Notes: generated by a model not told the origin, from the sequence alone. 64,000 nt of DNA from Carboxylicivirga litoralis (GCF_025499605.1 NZ_JAFMVC010000012.1:1-64000); one strand, 5' to 3'. Numbered from the stretch's first letter, positions 18,035 through 27,372 are shown. Made by a program: numbers and translations.

Positions 18035-18385
18035 ATGGCTAAAAAGAAAAAATGGAAAAACCTGGATGGAATCGTCTTTTCAACCAATCAGGATTTTGAT
18101 TATCAATACAATGACGAAGATCAGGATGAAACATTAGCCCCTCAACAGCAAGACCTTCGAGTAATGCTTGACAAAAAGCAGCGTGGAGGCAAAAAAGTTA
18201 CGCTTATTACCGGTTTTGTAGGACACGAAGATGACTTAAAAGACCTTGGTAAATTCCTGAAGAGTAAATGTGGCGTTGGTGGCTCGGCCAAAAACGGTGA
18301 CATTTTGATTCAAGGTGACTTTAGAGATAAAGTAGTTGATTTGTTAAAAGCTGATGGTTATAAAGTAAAAAAGTCGGGCGGCTGA
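18035..18385 (+). CDS. SUI1/eIF1-like translation factor
   Basis: A 116-residue member of the SUI1 (eIF1/YciH) family. The core runs from about residue 42 to the end: LDKKQRGGKKVTLITGF, then KFLKSKCGVGGSAKNG and IQGDFRDKVVDLL. In bacteria the role is poorly defined, with initiation fidelity proposed. The ATG at 18035 (MAKKKKWKNL) is preferred to an upstream in-frame start that lies inside the promoter region. It is a single gene. Confidence 0.9.
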   Translation: MAKKKKWKNLDGIVFSTNQDFDYQYNDEDQDETLAPQQQDLRVMLDKKQRGGKKVTLITGFVGHEDDLKDLGKFLKSKCGVGGSAKNGDILIQGDFRDKVVDLLKADGYKVKKSGG

Positions 18386-18433
18386 TTTGATATGATCAAA
18401 TTCCTGACAGTTTCATAGCTAAAACGGTAACCA

Positions 18434-20929
18434 TTACAAATGCAATTCAAACTTAGCTCTGATACCAAACTCTGGAGCACCAATTTGTGAATGAGGCGTT
18501 AATCGCCAGATGGCTTCAATACGAAATAGCCGGATAATATTTTCAAGCCCGGCTCCAAGCTCAACGTAAGGTTGATCCAGTGACTGCACCGAACCAGGCA
18601 ATTCTATTGTCTCTCGCTGTTTATCACTCAACGAACCATACATAGCTTTGGCCGAAAATACCTCACGCAATCCCAGATTTTTAAAAAATGGCATACGGTT
18701 AAAAAAGAAACCGTTTAAGTGATAATCGGCATATAAATGCACGTACTTATCGTGGGCATACTCGAGGTAGTTGAGCATGTTAAAATCGTAGTTGTAATAA
18801 CCATATGTTTCGTTACCACGAGGAATTTCAAGCAATGTAAAAGGCACTTTTCCCATAATAGCACCTCCTTCTAAGGCATAACGAAAATATGTTTGACCAA
18901 TGTTTATGCGGTGTTTAATCGTTGCGTGTAGCTTGGTATAATCGAGACTTTCATTATTAAATGTCGCTCTACCAGCCGTAAACGCAAGGTTGACAATTGG
19001 ATAATCACTAGACACGTATAAACGCATAAACTCATCGTCGATTATTTTTTCCTGAAACGAAAATCGAAAATCGAGTGTTGCTTCATACACATCAATCGCA
19101 TCAACCGACTGGGTTTGATAAATAAACGGATAATATTCAGGAGAAAATTGTTTCCGATACTCCAGATTCAGGCGGCTTGATAAACCAGTTCGCCATTCAT
19201 GCTCGTAGTTTATGCTCACATTTTGCTGACGGTGCAATTCATTAAATTCGTCGCGCACAAAAAAAGCAGACACCAGGTTATTTTCTGAAGGCGTCAGCAT
19301 GTTTTCATAGAGGTAGAGAATTTTCCTGTTTTCGCCCATTCGTATGTAACGATCATCATAAAAGAGCTTAAAAACTTTACGTTTTGGCGTTTTAAACTTA
19401 TACCCCAAACCCGATGAGCCGGTAAAACGTTTAGTCCGCGTTCCATATCCCAGACCACCCCAAAACATCCAGTTGCGACTAATTTCTTTACTCGTCCGAC
19501 CGCCAACAAACATACGAAACCCTTCGATTTTATTAGCTTGAAAGAAATCCATATAAGGGCCTAACTCAAATTTGCCAATATCGTAATATCCTGTCATAAA
19601 CATCCTTGCAGAATTGTCCATCACCTTGACTATAGGAATGTTATTAATGGAATCAATAGCCTGATACATATCTTCCTCTTTTTCGCTAATGGTAATGTGC
19701 CGGGCATTAGCCCAATAGGATTCGTCTCTATCATAGGAGCCGCTCAATTTAATTGATTCATAACTCAAGCTGCGAGCACTAAGTTTTATCTCCTCCTGTG
19801 GGTTTATTTTAATATTGCGAAAAGAAACCTGCTGCGTAAAATCCAGTCCCATCTCTCGTTGTTTGGCACCAATATCAAAAGGCAGATAATCAAATTTGGC
19901 ATCAATCTTTTGCGTTTTATAAAAAGGCTGTCCGCTATCCAATGTTTGATACGCCACCTCCAGGCTCATTGTTTTTAAGAAATTCAAGTTAGTTTTTGAC
20001 GACAGTTCAGCATTGATCTTTACGATATCAAAACCATTTTCATCAACTACCATGGTTCCTCTAAAAACCTTATCGTGTTTCCGCTTTGGCACAAATAGCA
20101 CTTCAAACTGCTTCGAGTTATTAACTACTGTACTATCCTGAATATAATAATCATAATAAAACCACCCATTAGTGGCAGCAGGACTCACAAAATTTTCTTC
20201 AAAAACCTTAATGAAATTGGTGTAAAAATTATATTGCATGTCCAAGCCGGCTGTATAACCACTTATTTCATAATCGCCTAAAACGCCTAAGCCTTTTGTT
20301 TTATCTGCAATAATTGTTGATTTCTGCAACAAGGGTTTTCGTTGAAACTCATTGTTAACAACCTGCTCTGAAAGATAAACTGGTAAATAACGCGAGCCAT
20401 CTGCCGATGTCCGAAACAATGATTGGTGCTTGCGAAACGAATTGGAATTCATTATCGAACTATCCACATTGGTAACATAGTATTGCCACCTGGTATACTT
20501 CTCATAGGTGTAACGCTCATGCGATTCGGGATTATTTATCGCTTTATTTTTGACCAGATTTTTCATTAACCATCGTATGCGGGAATCATCTGGTTTTACC
20601 GATACTTCGTTTAACTCAATATCTTCGGCTTTGAGGTAAATTGTTAACGGCAATCTATGTTTTTTATAAACTAGCTCTTTGCTGTGATAACCGATGGACG
20701 AAAACACTAATGTATCAGCATTAGCATCATTTTTCAATGAAAATTCACCATCAGCACCACTAACTGTTCCGTTGAAAGTACCTTTAAAATAGATATTGAC
20801 CATTGGTATTGCACTTTCATCCTTAGCATCTTTAACGATCCCTTTGATTTCAGGCTCTTGTGCAAAAAGGGTTTTAAGGTGCAAGCTAAAAATAACTATC
20901 AGAAGTATATATTTGAATATTTTCTTCAT
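18434..20929 (-). CDS. DUF5686 outer membrane protein with carboxypeptidase-like domain
   Basis: Large exported protein of 831 residues. A signal peptide (about 1-23) precedes a carboxypeptidase-regulatory-like domain (about 27-108, IKGIVKDAKDESAIPMVNIY). The DUF5686 region follows, with many aromatic beta strands in its C-terminal half and a C-terminal FELHL. This is a known Bacteroidota surface or outer-membrane family of unknown function, related in build to TonB receptors but without a plug domain. It is a single gene, convergent with the SUI1-like gene. Confidence 0.88.
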   Translation of the reverse strand: MKKIFKYILLIVIFSLHLKTLFAQEPEIKGIVKDAKDESAIPMVNIYFKGTFNGTVSGADGEFSLKNDANADTLVFSSIGYHSKELVYKKHRLPLTIYLKAEDIELNEVSVKPDDSRIRWLMKNLVKNKAINNPESHERYTYEKYTRWQYYVTNVDSSIMNSNSFRKHQSLFRTSADGSRYLPVYLSEQVVNNEFQRKPLLQKSTIIADKTKGLGVLGDYEISGYTAGLDMQYNFYTNFIKVFEENFVSPAATNGWFYYDYYIQDSTVVNNSKQFEVLFVPKRKHDKVFRGTMVVDENGFDIVKINAELSSKTNLNFLKTMSLEVAYQTLDSGQPFYKTQKIDAKFDYLPFDIGAKQREMGLDFTQQVSFRNIKINPQEEIKLSARSLSYESIKLSGSYDRDESYWANARHITISEKEEDMYQAIDSINNIPIVKVMDNSARMFMTGYYDIGKFELGPYMDFFQANKIEGFRMFVGGRTSKEISRNWMFWGGLGYGTRTKRFTGSSGLGYKFKTPKRKVFKLFYDDRYIRMGENRKILYLYENMLTPSENNLVSAFFVRDEFNELHRQQNVSINYEHEWRTGLSSRLNLEYRKQFSPEYYPFIYQTQSVDAIDVYEATLDFRFSFQEKIIDDEFMRLYVSSDYPIVNLAFTAGRATFNNESLDYTKLHATIKHRINIGQTYFRYALEGGAIMGKVPFTLLEIPRGNETYGYYNYDFNMLNYLEYAHDKYVHLYADYHLNGFFFNRMPFFKNLGLREVFSAKAMYGSLSDKQRETIELPGSVQSLDQPYVELGAGLENIIRLFRIEAIWRLTPHSQIGAPEFGIRAKFELHL

Positions 20930-20962
20930 GTATATCAGGTAGAGGTCTTAATTATTGAGTGG

Positions 20963-20970
20963 CAAAATTA
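20963..20970 (-). promoter_or_regulatory. -7 box of DUF5686 gene
   Basis: The minus strand reads TAATTTTG, matching TAnnTTTG, 33 bases before the start codon at 20929. Confidence 0.4.
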
Positions 20971-21091
20971 CATAATGTAGACGCTAAGTACACCTTAAAT
21001 GTAACAAAACGTCCTATTTTAAGTTTGAAACACTCCAAGCAATGTTCTTATTTTGTAATTATTGGTTACTTTTAGGCTTTAAATATTTGCT

Positions 21092-21802
21092 ATGGATCTG
21101 CTGCAATCACTTATAGAACTTGACAAAGAACTTCTCCTATTCCTTAACAGTTTCAACAATGGTTATTGGGACAATTTTTTCTGGATGTTTACAAGTAAAG
21201 AAGTTTGGGTACCTCTTTATCTAACTTTGGCTTACGTTATTTTTAAAAATCATGGTTTAAGAGGATTAGTTACAGTCGTTTTTATTGGTTTAGTGATTGT
21301 ACTGTGTGACCAAATTTCGACCAATGTCTTTAAACACGGCTTTGAACGCCTTCGACCATCGCGTGATGAGGACTTAAAATACCTTGTGCATTTAATAAAT
21401 GGGAAAAGAGGTGGCATGTATGGCTTTGTCTCTTCGCATTCGACTAATTCATTTGGCTTAGCGCTGTTTACTTCTTTATTATTCCGCAACAAAACATACA
21501 GTCTTTTTATCTTCTTATGGGCAGCAGTTAATGCCTATTCGCGCATCTATATGGGAGTTCACTATCCTGGTGATATTATTGGCGGTATGCTTCTCGGCTT
21601 AATTTTAGGGCGAATTGTTTATGGCATTTATCTAAGAGTTATTCCTCGCTTCGTTGTTATTTCGCACCATAATAAACGCTTATTAAAAGCAGGGATAGCT
21701 GAATCCTTCGGTAAAGATTACCGCTTAATCTTCTTTTCAATCATTATTATGACTGGCACATTATTGATGGCAGCCAAAGTGATGTTGAAAATTACTGGTT
21801 AA
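21092..21802 (+). CDS. PAP2 family membrane phosphatase
   Basis: Integral-membrane phosphatase, probably acting on a lipid or isoprenoid (pyro)phosphate. All three PAP2 signature motifs are present: K-x6-RP in KHGFERLRPSRD, SSHS in GFVSSHSTNSFG, and SR-x5-H-x3-D in SRIYMGVHYPGD. About six membrane segments are visible. Its 236 residues are normal. A role as undecaprenyl-pyrophosphate phosphatase or phosphatidylglycerophosphatase is possible but not decided by sequence. Its stop overlaps that of the convergent EamA gene by 4 bp. Confidence 0.9.
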   Translation: MDLLQSLIELDKELLLFLNSFNNGYWDNFFWMFTSKEVWVPLYLTLAYVIFKNHGLRGLVTVVFIGLVIVLCDQISTNVFKHGFERLRPSRDEDLKYLVHLINGKRGGMYGFVSSHSTNSFGLALFTSLLFRNKTYSLFIFLWAAVNAYSRIYMGVHYPGDIIGGMLLGLILGRIVYGIYLRVIPRFVVISHHNKRLLKAGIAESFGKDYRLIFFSIIIMTGTLLMAAKVMLKITG

Positions 21803-22707
21803 AACCAAAAAAGAAAAATAACACCTAATACAGCAATTACTGCTCCAATCAACTCTTTAAGCGTCACTCGTTCTTTAAATAGCAAGATGGCCGGAGGTAT
21901 AATCAATACCGGCACAATAGCCATAATGGTAGATGCAACACCGGTAGTCGTATATTTTATGGCCAATAAGGAAAACGAGACACCCAAAAACGGTCCAAAG
22001 AAGGCACCAATTGAAATACGCACCATGGCTGCTCCGTAGCTTAAGGCTTTTATCACTTTTGGCCAGTGACCGGTAAATACAAATAAGATGCTAAAACCAA
22101 TTGTACCAGCAATTACACGAATCATGGTCGCTGAAGCCGGATCATAATCACCCATACCCAATTTACTTAAAACCAGCCCAAGCCCCTGGCCGGCAGCACC
22201 ACCAAAAGCCAACAACACGCCTTTAATCGGATACTTTATTTCTAATCGTTTTGCTTTGTGTGGCTTTCCCAAAATGACAAGCGCAATTCCTGTCATGGTT
22301 ACCAGCATACCTATAATATGAGCCATTGTCAATTGTTCGCCAAGAATAATCCAACCAAAAAAGGCAGCTAATGGCGGAGACAAAGACATCACCAACATTG
22401 AAATACGTGCTCCTACAACTACAAAAGCTCTGAATAATAACATATCGCCAATCACAAAACCAATCAATCCACTTATCGATAGCCAAAACCATTGGTAAGC
22501 ATCAGCTCCCTGGGGAAAGAAATAGCCAAAGCGAACATATTGGGCGGTACCAAGTAAACCAATAGCCATCAACAAACGAATGATATTGACCGACATGGAG
22601 CCCACTTTTTTACCTGCCGACTCAAATGACAAAGATGTAAACGTCCAGCAAACTGCTGTAACTAAAGCCGCTAATTCACCAAAGTGATTTGTGATAAATT
22701 GTTCCAT
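21799..22707 (-). CDS. EamA/DMT family transporter
   Basis: Drug/metabolite-type transporter with ten predicted membrane segments made of two EamA repeats (about 10-145 and 160-300). Its 302 residues are typical. The substrate cannot be inferred. It is convergent with the PAP2 gene. Confidence 0.88.
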   Translation of the reverse strand: MEQFITNHFGELAALVTAVCWTFTSLSFESAGKKVGSMSVNIIRLLMAIGLLGTAQYVRFGYFFPQGADAYQWFWLSISGLIGFVIGDMLLFRAFVVVGARISMLVMSLSPPLAAFFGWIILGEQLTMAHIIGMLVTMTGIALVILGKPHKAKRLEIKYPIKGVLLAFGGAAGQGLGLVLSKLGMGDYDPASATMIRVIAGTIGFSILFVFTGHWPKVIKALSYGAAMVRISIGAFFGPFLGVSFSLLAIKYTTTGVASTIMAIVPVLIIPPAILLFKERVTLKELIGAVIAVLGVIFLFWF

Positions 22708-22724
22708 AAATAATATTGTTGCGA

Positions 22725-22732
22725 CAAAAGTA
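22725..22732 (-). promoter_or_regulatory. -7 box of EamA gene
   Basis: The minus strand reads TACTTTTG (TAnnTTTG consensus), 17 bases before the EamA start. Confidence 0.4.
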
Positions 22733-22826
22733 AATAATTCAAACTGACTAATTGTGATTTGAGAAATTGATGAATAGATTAATTGTTAAGCATTATACGT
22801 CATCAACAGCATAAATCTTGCATCAT

Positions 22827-22854
22827 AAAAAAAAGGAGCACCGATTTGTACTCC
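22827..22854 (-). terminator. terminator of nhaA
   Basis: On the minus strand GGAGTAC pairs with GTGCTCC (one G-U) and is followed by eight T residues, 24 bases after the nhaA stop. It ends the operon that starts at the RapZ-fusion gene. Confidence 0.8.
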
Positions 22855-22878
22855 TTAAAATATCATTAGTTGGATTAT

Positions 22879-24258
22879 TTACCTTGTTGACAAAGGTTTA
22901 CTGTCTTCATCCTTTTTCAACGAGTATTTGAGCAAATAGAAACCTAGCAAACCAGCCACAATTGAACCAACAAAAATACCAATCTTCGCCTGGTTTAATA
23001 AATCAGCATTCTCTTTAAAACCAAGGCTGGCAATAAAAATAGACATGGTAAATCCAATACCACCCAATAAAGCTAACCCCAGGAAGGATAACCAAGAAGA
23101 GCGTTTGGGTTTAACAGCAATCCCTAAACGAACGGCCAACCATGAGAAGAATGTAATACCAATTCCTTTACCTACAACCAAACTAAAGGCAATAGCTAAT
23201 GATAACGTTGTGAATACTTCCCCGCTTCCTTCGCCATGATGAAAAATCGTAACCCCCGCATTGGCCAGGGCAAATACTGGTAAAACAAATAAACTGATGA
23301 AACCATGAAACTGATGTTCGATGTACTGCAATGGACTCTGCACCTTTTTAACACTGTATTCAACATCATTGATGGCATATAACTGATCATCCGTTAAAAC
23401 ACGTTCATTTTCACTCTTTGGCACTGAGTCGAAACGCGTTAAGCCTGATTTTATACGTGCTAAAAACTCATTGATATGTACTTTGGGGCGAGCCGGAATG
23501 GTAAATGCAATTAATACACCAGCAATCGTTGCATGTAAGCCAGAGCCCGGTCCATCAACTCCCGACTGAAGAAACAAATACCAAATAATAAAACCTAAGA
23601 AGGTATATATCTTCAAATCCTGAATATTTCGCAAGTTGGCAATGGTAAGAACGATTAGCAGAAGACCTGCAATCATCAGGTAAGTCCAGTTTAAATCACC
23701 ACCATAAAACAAAGCAATAACTAAAACAGCTCCCAAATCATCTACAATAGCTAAGGCAGTTAGAAATACTTTAAGAGCCAAAGGCACGCGTTTGCCAAGT
23801 AGAGATAAAATACCCAATGAAAACGCAATATCCGTTGCCATTGGTATACCCCACCCTTTTGATGCAGTTCCTTCAAAGCCAAATGAGAAGTATAATATAA
23901 TAGGCACAACCATACCACCAATGGCTGCAAAAATTGGTAATGACGCCTGCTTAAAAGAGCTTAGCTCACCAGCCAAAAACTCACGCTTAATTTCCAGTCC
24001 TACAACAAAAAAGAAAATGGCCATCAGACCGTCGTTAATCCAGTGCATCAGCCCCATTTCAACACTGAATAATCCAGATGAAATGCCAAACGGACTGTGC
24101 CAAAAGTGATGATAGCTGTCGTGGTCAATATTAGCCCATATAACAGCTACAGCTGTTGCAATCATTAGCAAAGCACTACCACTGGAGAAAAATTTAATAA
24201 ATTGTTGGAGCGGGTCACCTAATCGGCGTCGCCCGGTTCCACTCTGAATTTCACTCAT
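22879..24258 (-). CDS. nhaA: Na+/H+ antiporter NhaA
   Basis: Sodium/proton antiporter of the inner membrane, with about twelve hydrophobic segments. Family signatures visible are GLEIKREFLAGEL and PMATDIAFSLGIL, and ALAIVDDLGAVLVIALFY carries the two adjacent transport aspartates (IVDD). Its 459 residues include a longer hydrophilic insert (about 265-310) than E. coli NhaA. It follows the nucleotidyltransferase by 11 bp in the same direction, and the pair may share a transcript. NhaA is common in marine Bacteroidota for sodium and pH homeostasis. Confidence 0.96.
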   Translation of the reverse strand: MSEIQSGTGRRRLGDPLQQFIKFFSSGSALLMIATAVAVIWANIDHDSYHHFWHSPFGISSGLFSVEMGLMHWINDGLMAIFFFVVGLEIKREFLAGELSSFKQASLPIFAAIGGMVVPIILYFSFGFEGTASKGWGIPMATDIAFSLGILSLLGKRVPLALKVFLTALAIVDDLGAVLVIALFYGGDLNWTYLMIAGLLLIVLTIANLRNIQDLKIYTFLGFIIWYLFLQSGVDGPGSGLHATIAGVLIAFTIPARPKVHINEFLARIKSGLTRFDSVPKSENERVLTDDQLYAINDVEYSVKKVQSPLQYIEHQFHGFISLFVLPVFALANAGVTIFHHGEGSGEVFTTLSLAIAFSLVVGKGIGITFFSWLAVRLGIAVKPKRSSWLSFLGLALLGGIGFTMSIFIASLGFKENADLLNQAKIGIFVGSIVAGLLGFYLLKYSLKKDEDSKPLSTR

Positions 24259-24269
24259 TTTTACTTAGT

Positions 24270-24995
24270 TTATGTCCCTGATTTATAATTTATTTCTGCT
24301 TCCTGTAATTTTTCTAATGTACCTACATCGTACCAAAGCTCGTCTTCGGCCACCTGAAAGCCTTTTATTTGATGCGCTTTAGCCAATTCGAGGTAGGCAT
24401 GTATAATTGAAAATGGTCTTACGTCCCCAAGCTTTTCTAGCAGGTGAGGTTCAATAATATGCATGCCACTAAAAGCCAAATCTGTGCTCCGTTCAACATC
24501 TTTCACGATAATCTCTTCGTGCGTTTTAATGTTTTTCCATGCACATAATTGCATGGTATTATCAAAACTCAGATAACGTGATGTACTACGTTTCTTAACC
24601 ATTAAAGTTGCATCGTTTTGATTTGAACGATGCGAATATATGAAACTTTCTAGATTTGTAGATGTGATAATATCTACATTTCTAATAAAGATCGACTTAT
24701 TTGGAATGAATAAAGATTGTGCTTTTAATAAACCACCTCCTGTATCTAACAGCTGATCAGACTCATCTGAGATAACAACATCTGCCTTCCATGTATTGGA
24801 GTTGATATAATTAATAACCTGACTGGCAAAATGATGCACATTGACAACAATGCGTTCGGCACCTATTGCCTCCATATTTTTAATGGCATGCCACAATAGC
24901 GGTTTCCCATTAAAGGGTGCCATGGCTTTGGGCATTGTTTTGGTCAATGGTTTTAAACGCGTACCTAAACCGGCCGCAAAAATCATTGCATTCAC
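24270..24995 (-). CDS. sugar-phosphate nucleotidyltransferase (MurU-like)
   Basis: Nucleotidyltransferase of the glucose-1-phosphate thymidylyltransferase superfamily. The N-terminal AAGLGTRLKPLTKTMPK is the nucleotide-binding loop, and VDIITSTNLES and WYDVGTLEKL match the small MurU/mannose-1-phosphate guanylyltransferase-like group. Its 241 residues fit MurU. The start is a GTG that shares its G with the TAG stop of the upstream small gene, with an alternative ATG three codons later. Its neighbour encodes an AmgK-like kinase, so I infer that the pair activates a recycled amino sugar (kinase then uridylyltransferase). The substrate is not proven by sequence. Confidence 0.85.
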   Translation of the reverse strand: MNAMIFAAGLGTRLKPLTKTMPKAMAPFNGKPLLWHAIKNMEAIGAERIVVNVHHFASQVINYINSNTWKADVVISDESDQLLDTGGGLLKAQSLFIPNKSIFIRNVDIITSTNLESFIYSHRSNQNDATLMVKKRSTSRYLSFDNTMQLCAWKNIKTHEEIIVKDVERSTDLAFSGMHIIEPHLLEKLGDVRPFSIIHAYLELAKAHQIKGFQVAEDELWYDVGTLEKLQEAEINYKSGT

Positions 24996-25135
24996 TATTT
25001 GTCGATTTTTTTAGGTTTGCACAACTTATCCTCTTTCTTCGACCCAATGCCACACTTTTTGCATTCATACATGTGGCTGTCTTTCACTTCAGGATTCTTT
25101 ACTTTCTCTTTGTCTTTACACTTTTTCTTTGCCAT
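24995..25135 (-). CDS. small basic Cys-rich protein between kinase and nucleotidyltransferase
   Basis: A 46-residue frame with ATG at 25133-25135 and TAG at 24995-24997. It is Lys-rich, with YECKKCGIGSKKEDKLCKP carrying a CxxC pair and a third Cys, suggestive of metal binding. It sits 11 bp after the kinase/RapZ stop and overlaps the next start by one base, which strongly supports a real co-translated gene. I recall similar short proteins in Bacteroidota but know no function. Confidence 0.75.
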   Translation of the reverse strand: MAKKKCKDKEKVKNPEVKDSHMYECKKCGIGSKKEDKLCKPKKIDK

Positions 25136-25146
25136 TGTTAAAACGT

Positions 25147-26580
25147 CTATTTCTTCATTTCTTGCTCTACATGTTTTAACTCAACGTTTAATTTGTATTT
25201 ATGTTGAAGGTATGTCGCTAATGATTCGGCGCTAAAAACTGAGCGGTGCTGTCCGCCGGTGCAACCAAAGTTAACCATCAGGTTTTTAAAACCGCGCGAG
25301 ATATATTTCTCAACTGACTTATCCACAATGGAATAAACATCATTTAAAAATTCAGTCATCTCCGGCTCTTTACCAAAGAAAGCAATCACCTCTTCATCTT
25401 TACCCGTTTTATCGGCATATTCAGGATAACGTCCAGGGTTATGAATAGCGCGGCAATCAAATACAAAACCACCACCATTGCCTGAAACATCAACCGGAAT
25501 GCCTCGTTTGTATGAAAAGCTTGTTATACGGACTGTCAATAAAGAATCTCTCTGACCAATATTTTTTAAGTCCTCTGATTCAGTCACATTTTTTAATGCA
25601 GAAAACAAAGTTGGTAGTTCAATTCCTAAATTCACATTTTCAATCAGGTCCTTTATGTTTTCAATGGCATACGGAATACTTTTCAGAAAGTGTTCCTTCT
25701 TTTCGTAAAATCCTCGGAAACCATATGCTCCCATCGCTTGCATAATTCGAATGAGCACATAGCCATAATAATGACAGATGAAATCCTCTTTATCAACACT
25801 CTGATAATTACTTAACTCCTCAATGTAGTAATCTAACAGTTCTTTCCTTACCTCATTCGGAATGTCTGCTTTAGCATCGTATAATAACGATGCCAAATCG
25901 TATTGCAAGGCACCTTTACGACCTCCCTGGTAATCGATAAACCATGGCTCATCGTTCACCACCATCACATTTCTCGACTGAAAATCGCGATATAGGAAAT
26001 AGTCGTGCTTCACTTCCAACAAGAAATTAATCAGTTTGTGATAGTCATCTTCTAAAGCCTGCTCATCAAAAGGTACACGAGCCAACTTAAGAAAATAATA
26101 CTTAAAATAGTGCAAATCCCATAACATCGACTGACGGTCAAAAGCTTCGCGCGGATAACATTTGTTATAGTTTAAACCTTCCCCCCCGTTTATTTGAAAG
26201 CAAATAAGCTTTTGAATTGTCTTCTTATAAAAGCGCAGTAACTCTTCTGGAAATTCAGGGCCTTTTCTAATACCCTGCAAAAAACTATAGAGCGTTACAT
26301 CACCTAAATCTTCCTGTAGATATACATGATTTTGAGTATCTGTTTCATAAATGGCAGGTATGGGCAGCGCCTTGGTTTTAAAATGATTTGAAAACTCAAG
26401 AAAAGCTTCATTTTCTTTAGCATCTGAATTATAAGCACCCATAGCCGATTTTGTGCGGCCTGTTATGCGATAATATTCGCGGTATGAGCCTGAAGGTGGT
26501 AACATAACAAACGAACGAGCTTCTTCGCCGGCCCACCGTTCGAACATTTGTATCAGTAACGTTTTAGTATTTGCTTCCAA
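25147..26580 (-). CDS. phosphotransferase fused to RapZ C-terminal domain
   Basis: Two-domain protein of 477 residues. The N-terminal part (about 1-330) has an aminoglycoside-phosphotransferase/kinase fold: LPPSGSYREYYRI near the start, catalytic-loop YRDFQSRNVM and metal-binding FIDYQGG, similar to AmgK-type sugar kinases. The C-terminal part (about 345-475) is the RapZ C-terminal domain, with FDCRAIHNPGRYPEY and GCTGGQHRSV. The P-loop half of canonical RapZ is absent. The RapZ C domain is known to bind glucosamine-6-phosphate in E. coli, so a sugar kinase controlled by amino-sugar level is a fair inference. The start is a TTG at 26578-26580; the next ATG is 11 codons in. The upstream region holds nine heptamer repeats. 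Confidence 0.88.
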   Translation of the reverse strand: MEANTKTLLIQMFERWAGEEARSFVMLPPSGSYREYYRITGRTKSAMGAYNSDAKENEAFLEFSNHFKTKALPIPAIYETDTQNHVYLQEDLGDVTLYSFLQGIRKGPEFPEELLRFYKKTIQKLICFQINGGEGLNYNKCYPREAFDRQSMLWDLHYFKYYFLKLARVPFDEQALEDDYHKLINFLLEVKHDYFLYRDFQSRNVMVVNDEPWFIDYQGGRKGALQYDLASLLYDAKADIPNEVRKELLDYYIEELSNYQSVDKEDFICHYYGYVLIRIMQAMGAYGFRGFYEKKEHFLKSIPYAIENIKDLIENVNLGIELPTLFSALKNVTESEDLKNIGQRDSLLTVRITSFSYKRGIPVDVSGNGGGFVFDCRAIHNPGRYPEYADKTGKDEEVIAFFGKEPEMTEFLNDVYSIVDKSVEKYISRGFKNLMVNFGCTGGQHRSVFSAESLATYLQHKYKLNVELKHVEQEMKK

Positions 26581-26606
26581 TGTGTATTTTTTTAAAATAA
26601 TTAGGT

Positions 26607-26669
26607 GGTTAATGGTTAATGGTTAATGGTTAATGGTTAATGGTTAATGGTTAATGGTTAATGGTTAAT
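26607..26669. repeat. nine perfect GGTTAAT heptanucleotide repeats
   Basis: Nine uninterrupted copies of GGTTAAT (plus strand) fill most of the 102-bp gap between DUF554 and the kinase/RapZ gene, ending 27 bp upstream of the latter's TTG start. Reading the array on the minus strand gives TAA stops in all three frames, so slippage could not switch a reading frame. It could alter promoter spacing or leader structure. Perfect copies indicate recent or continuing slippage. Confidence 0.97.
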
Positions 26670-26682
26670 TATTTAAAATAAT

Positions 26683-27372
26683 TTAGAAAAAGGAACTTGC
26701 CCACACCATAATAATGATAATAATTAAGGATGGTAACATATTCATTATTCTAATTTTCTTTATCTCTAAAATATTTATACCAAGACCTAACAGCAAAATG
26801 CCCCCCACAGCAGTTAATTCAGTTATAATTTCGGCAGCAATAAAGTCTCCCAGCATATAAACCAATAGTGTGATGCCTCCCTGAAAAATAAACAAAGGTA
26901 TAACCGACATACCTACCCCAAGTCCAAACACTGAAGCCAGCGCAATAGACGAAAAACCATCCATAATGGCTTTGGTCATTAATATCTCCGAACCATTTCC
27001 CATGCCTTCATCTATGGCACCTAATATTGTCATGGAGCCAATACAGAACAATAAAAAGGCAGTTAGCAAACCATCGGAGAATTTAGGATTTTTAAGCTTC
27101 AGGTGTTTTTTTATTTTCTTTGATAAACCATCCACAGCTGTTTCGATTGATAGCCACTCCCCCAGTATAGTGCCAATTATAAGACTAAACACAATAGCCA
27201 GAAGCATCTGGCCTTTAATGGCCATATTAATCCCCAGTACCAAAGTAAATAGGCCAAGAGCCTGAAACACACCTCTGGTAATTTTTTCAGGAATGCGATT
27301 GCCTATTACCATACCAATAGCGCTGCCTGCGGCCACTGTAATCACATTTAGTAAGGTTCCACCCAATAACAT
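26683..27372 (-). CDS. DUF554 membrane protein (YdfK-like)
   Basis: A 229-residue integral-membrane protein with about seven hydrophobic segments and glycine-rich repeats (GTLLNVITVAAGSAIGMVIG at the start, LLFCIGSMTILGAIDEG in the middle). The pattern matches DUF554. Function unknown; a transporter-like role is only a guess. It is upstream of the heptamer array on the same strand as the kinase/RapZ gene. Confidence 0.87.
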   Translation of the reverse strand: MLLGGTLLNVITVAAGSAIGMVIGNRIPEKITRGVFQALGLFTLVLGINMAIKGQMLLAIVFSLIIGTILGEWLSIETAVDGLSKKIKKHLKLKNPKFSDGLLTAFLLFCIGSMTILGAIDEGMGNGSEILMTKAIMDGFSSIALASVFGLGVGMSVIPLFIFQGGITLLVYMLGDFIAAEIITELTAVGGILLLGLGINILEIKKIRIMNMLPSLIIIIIMVWASSFF

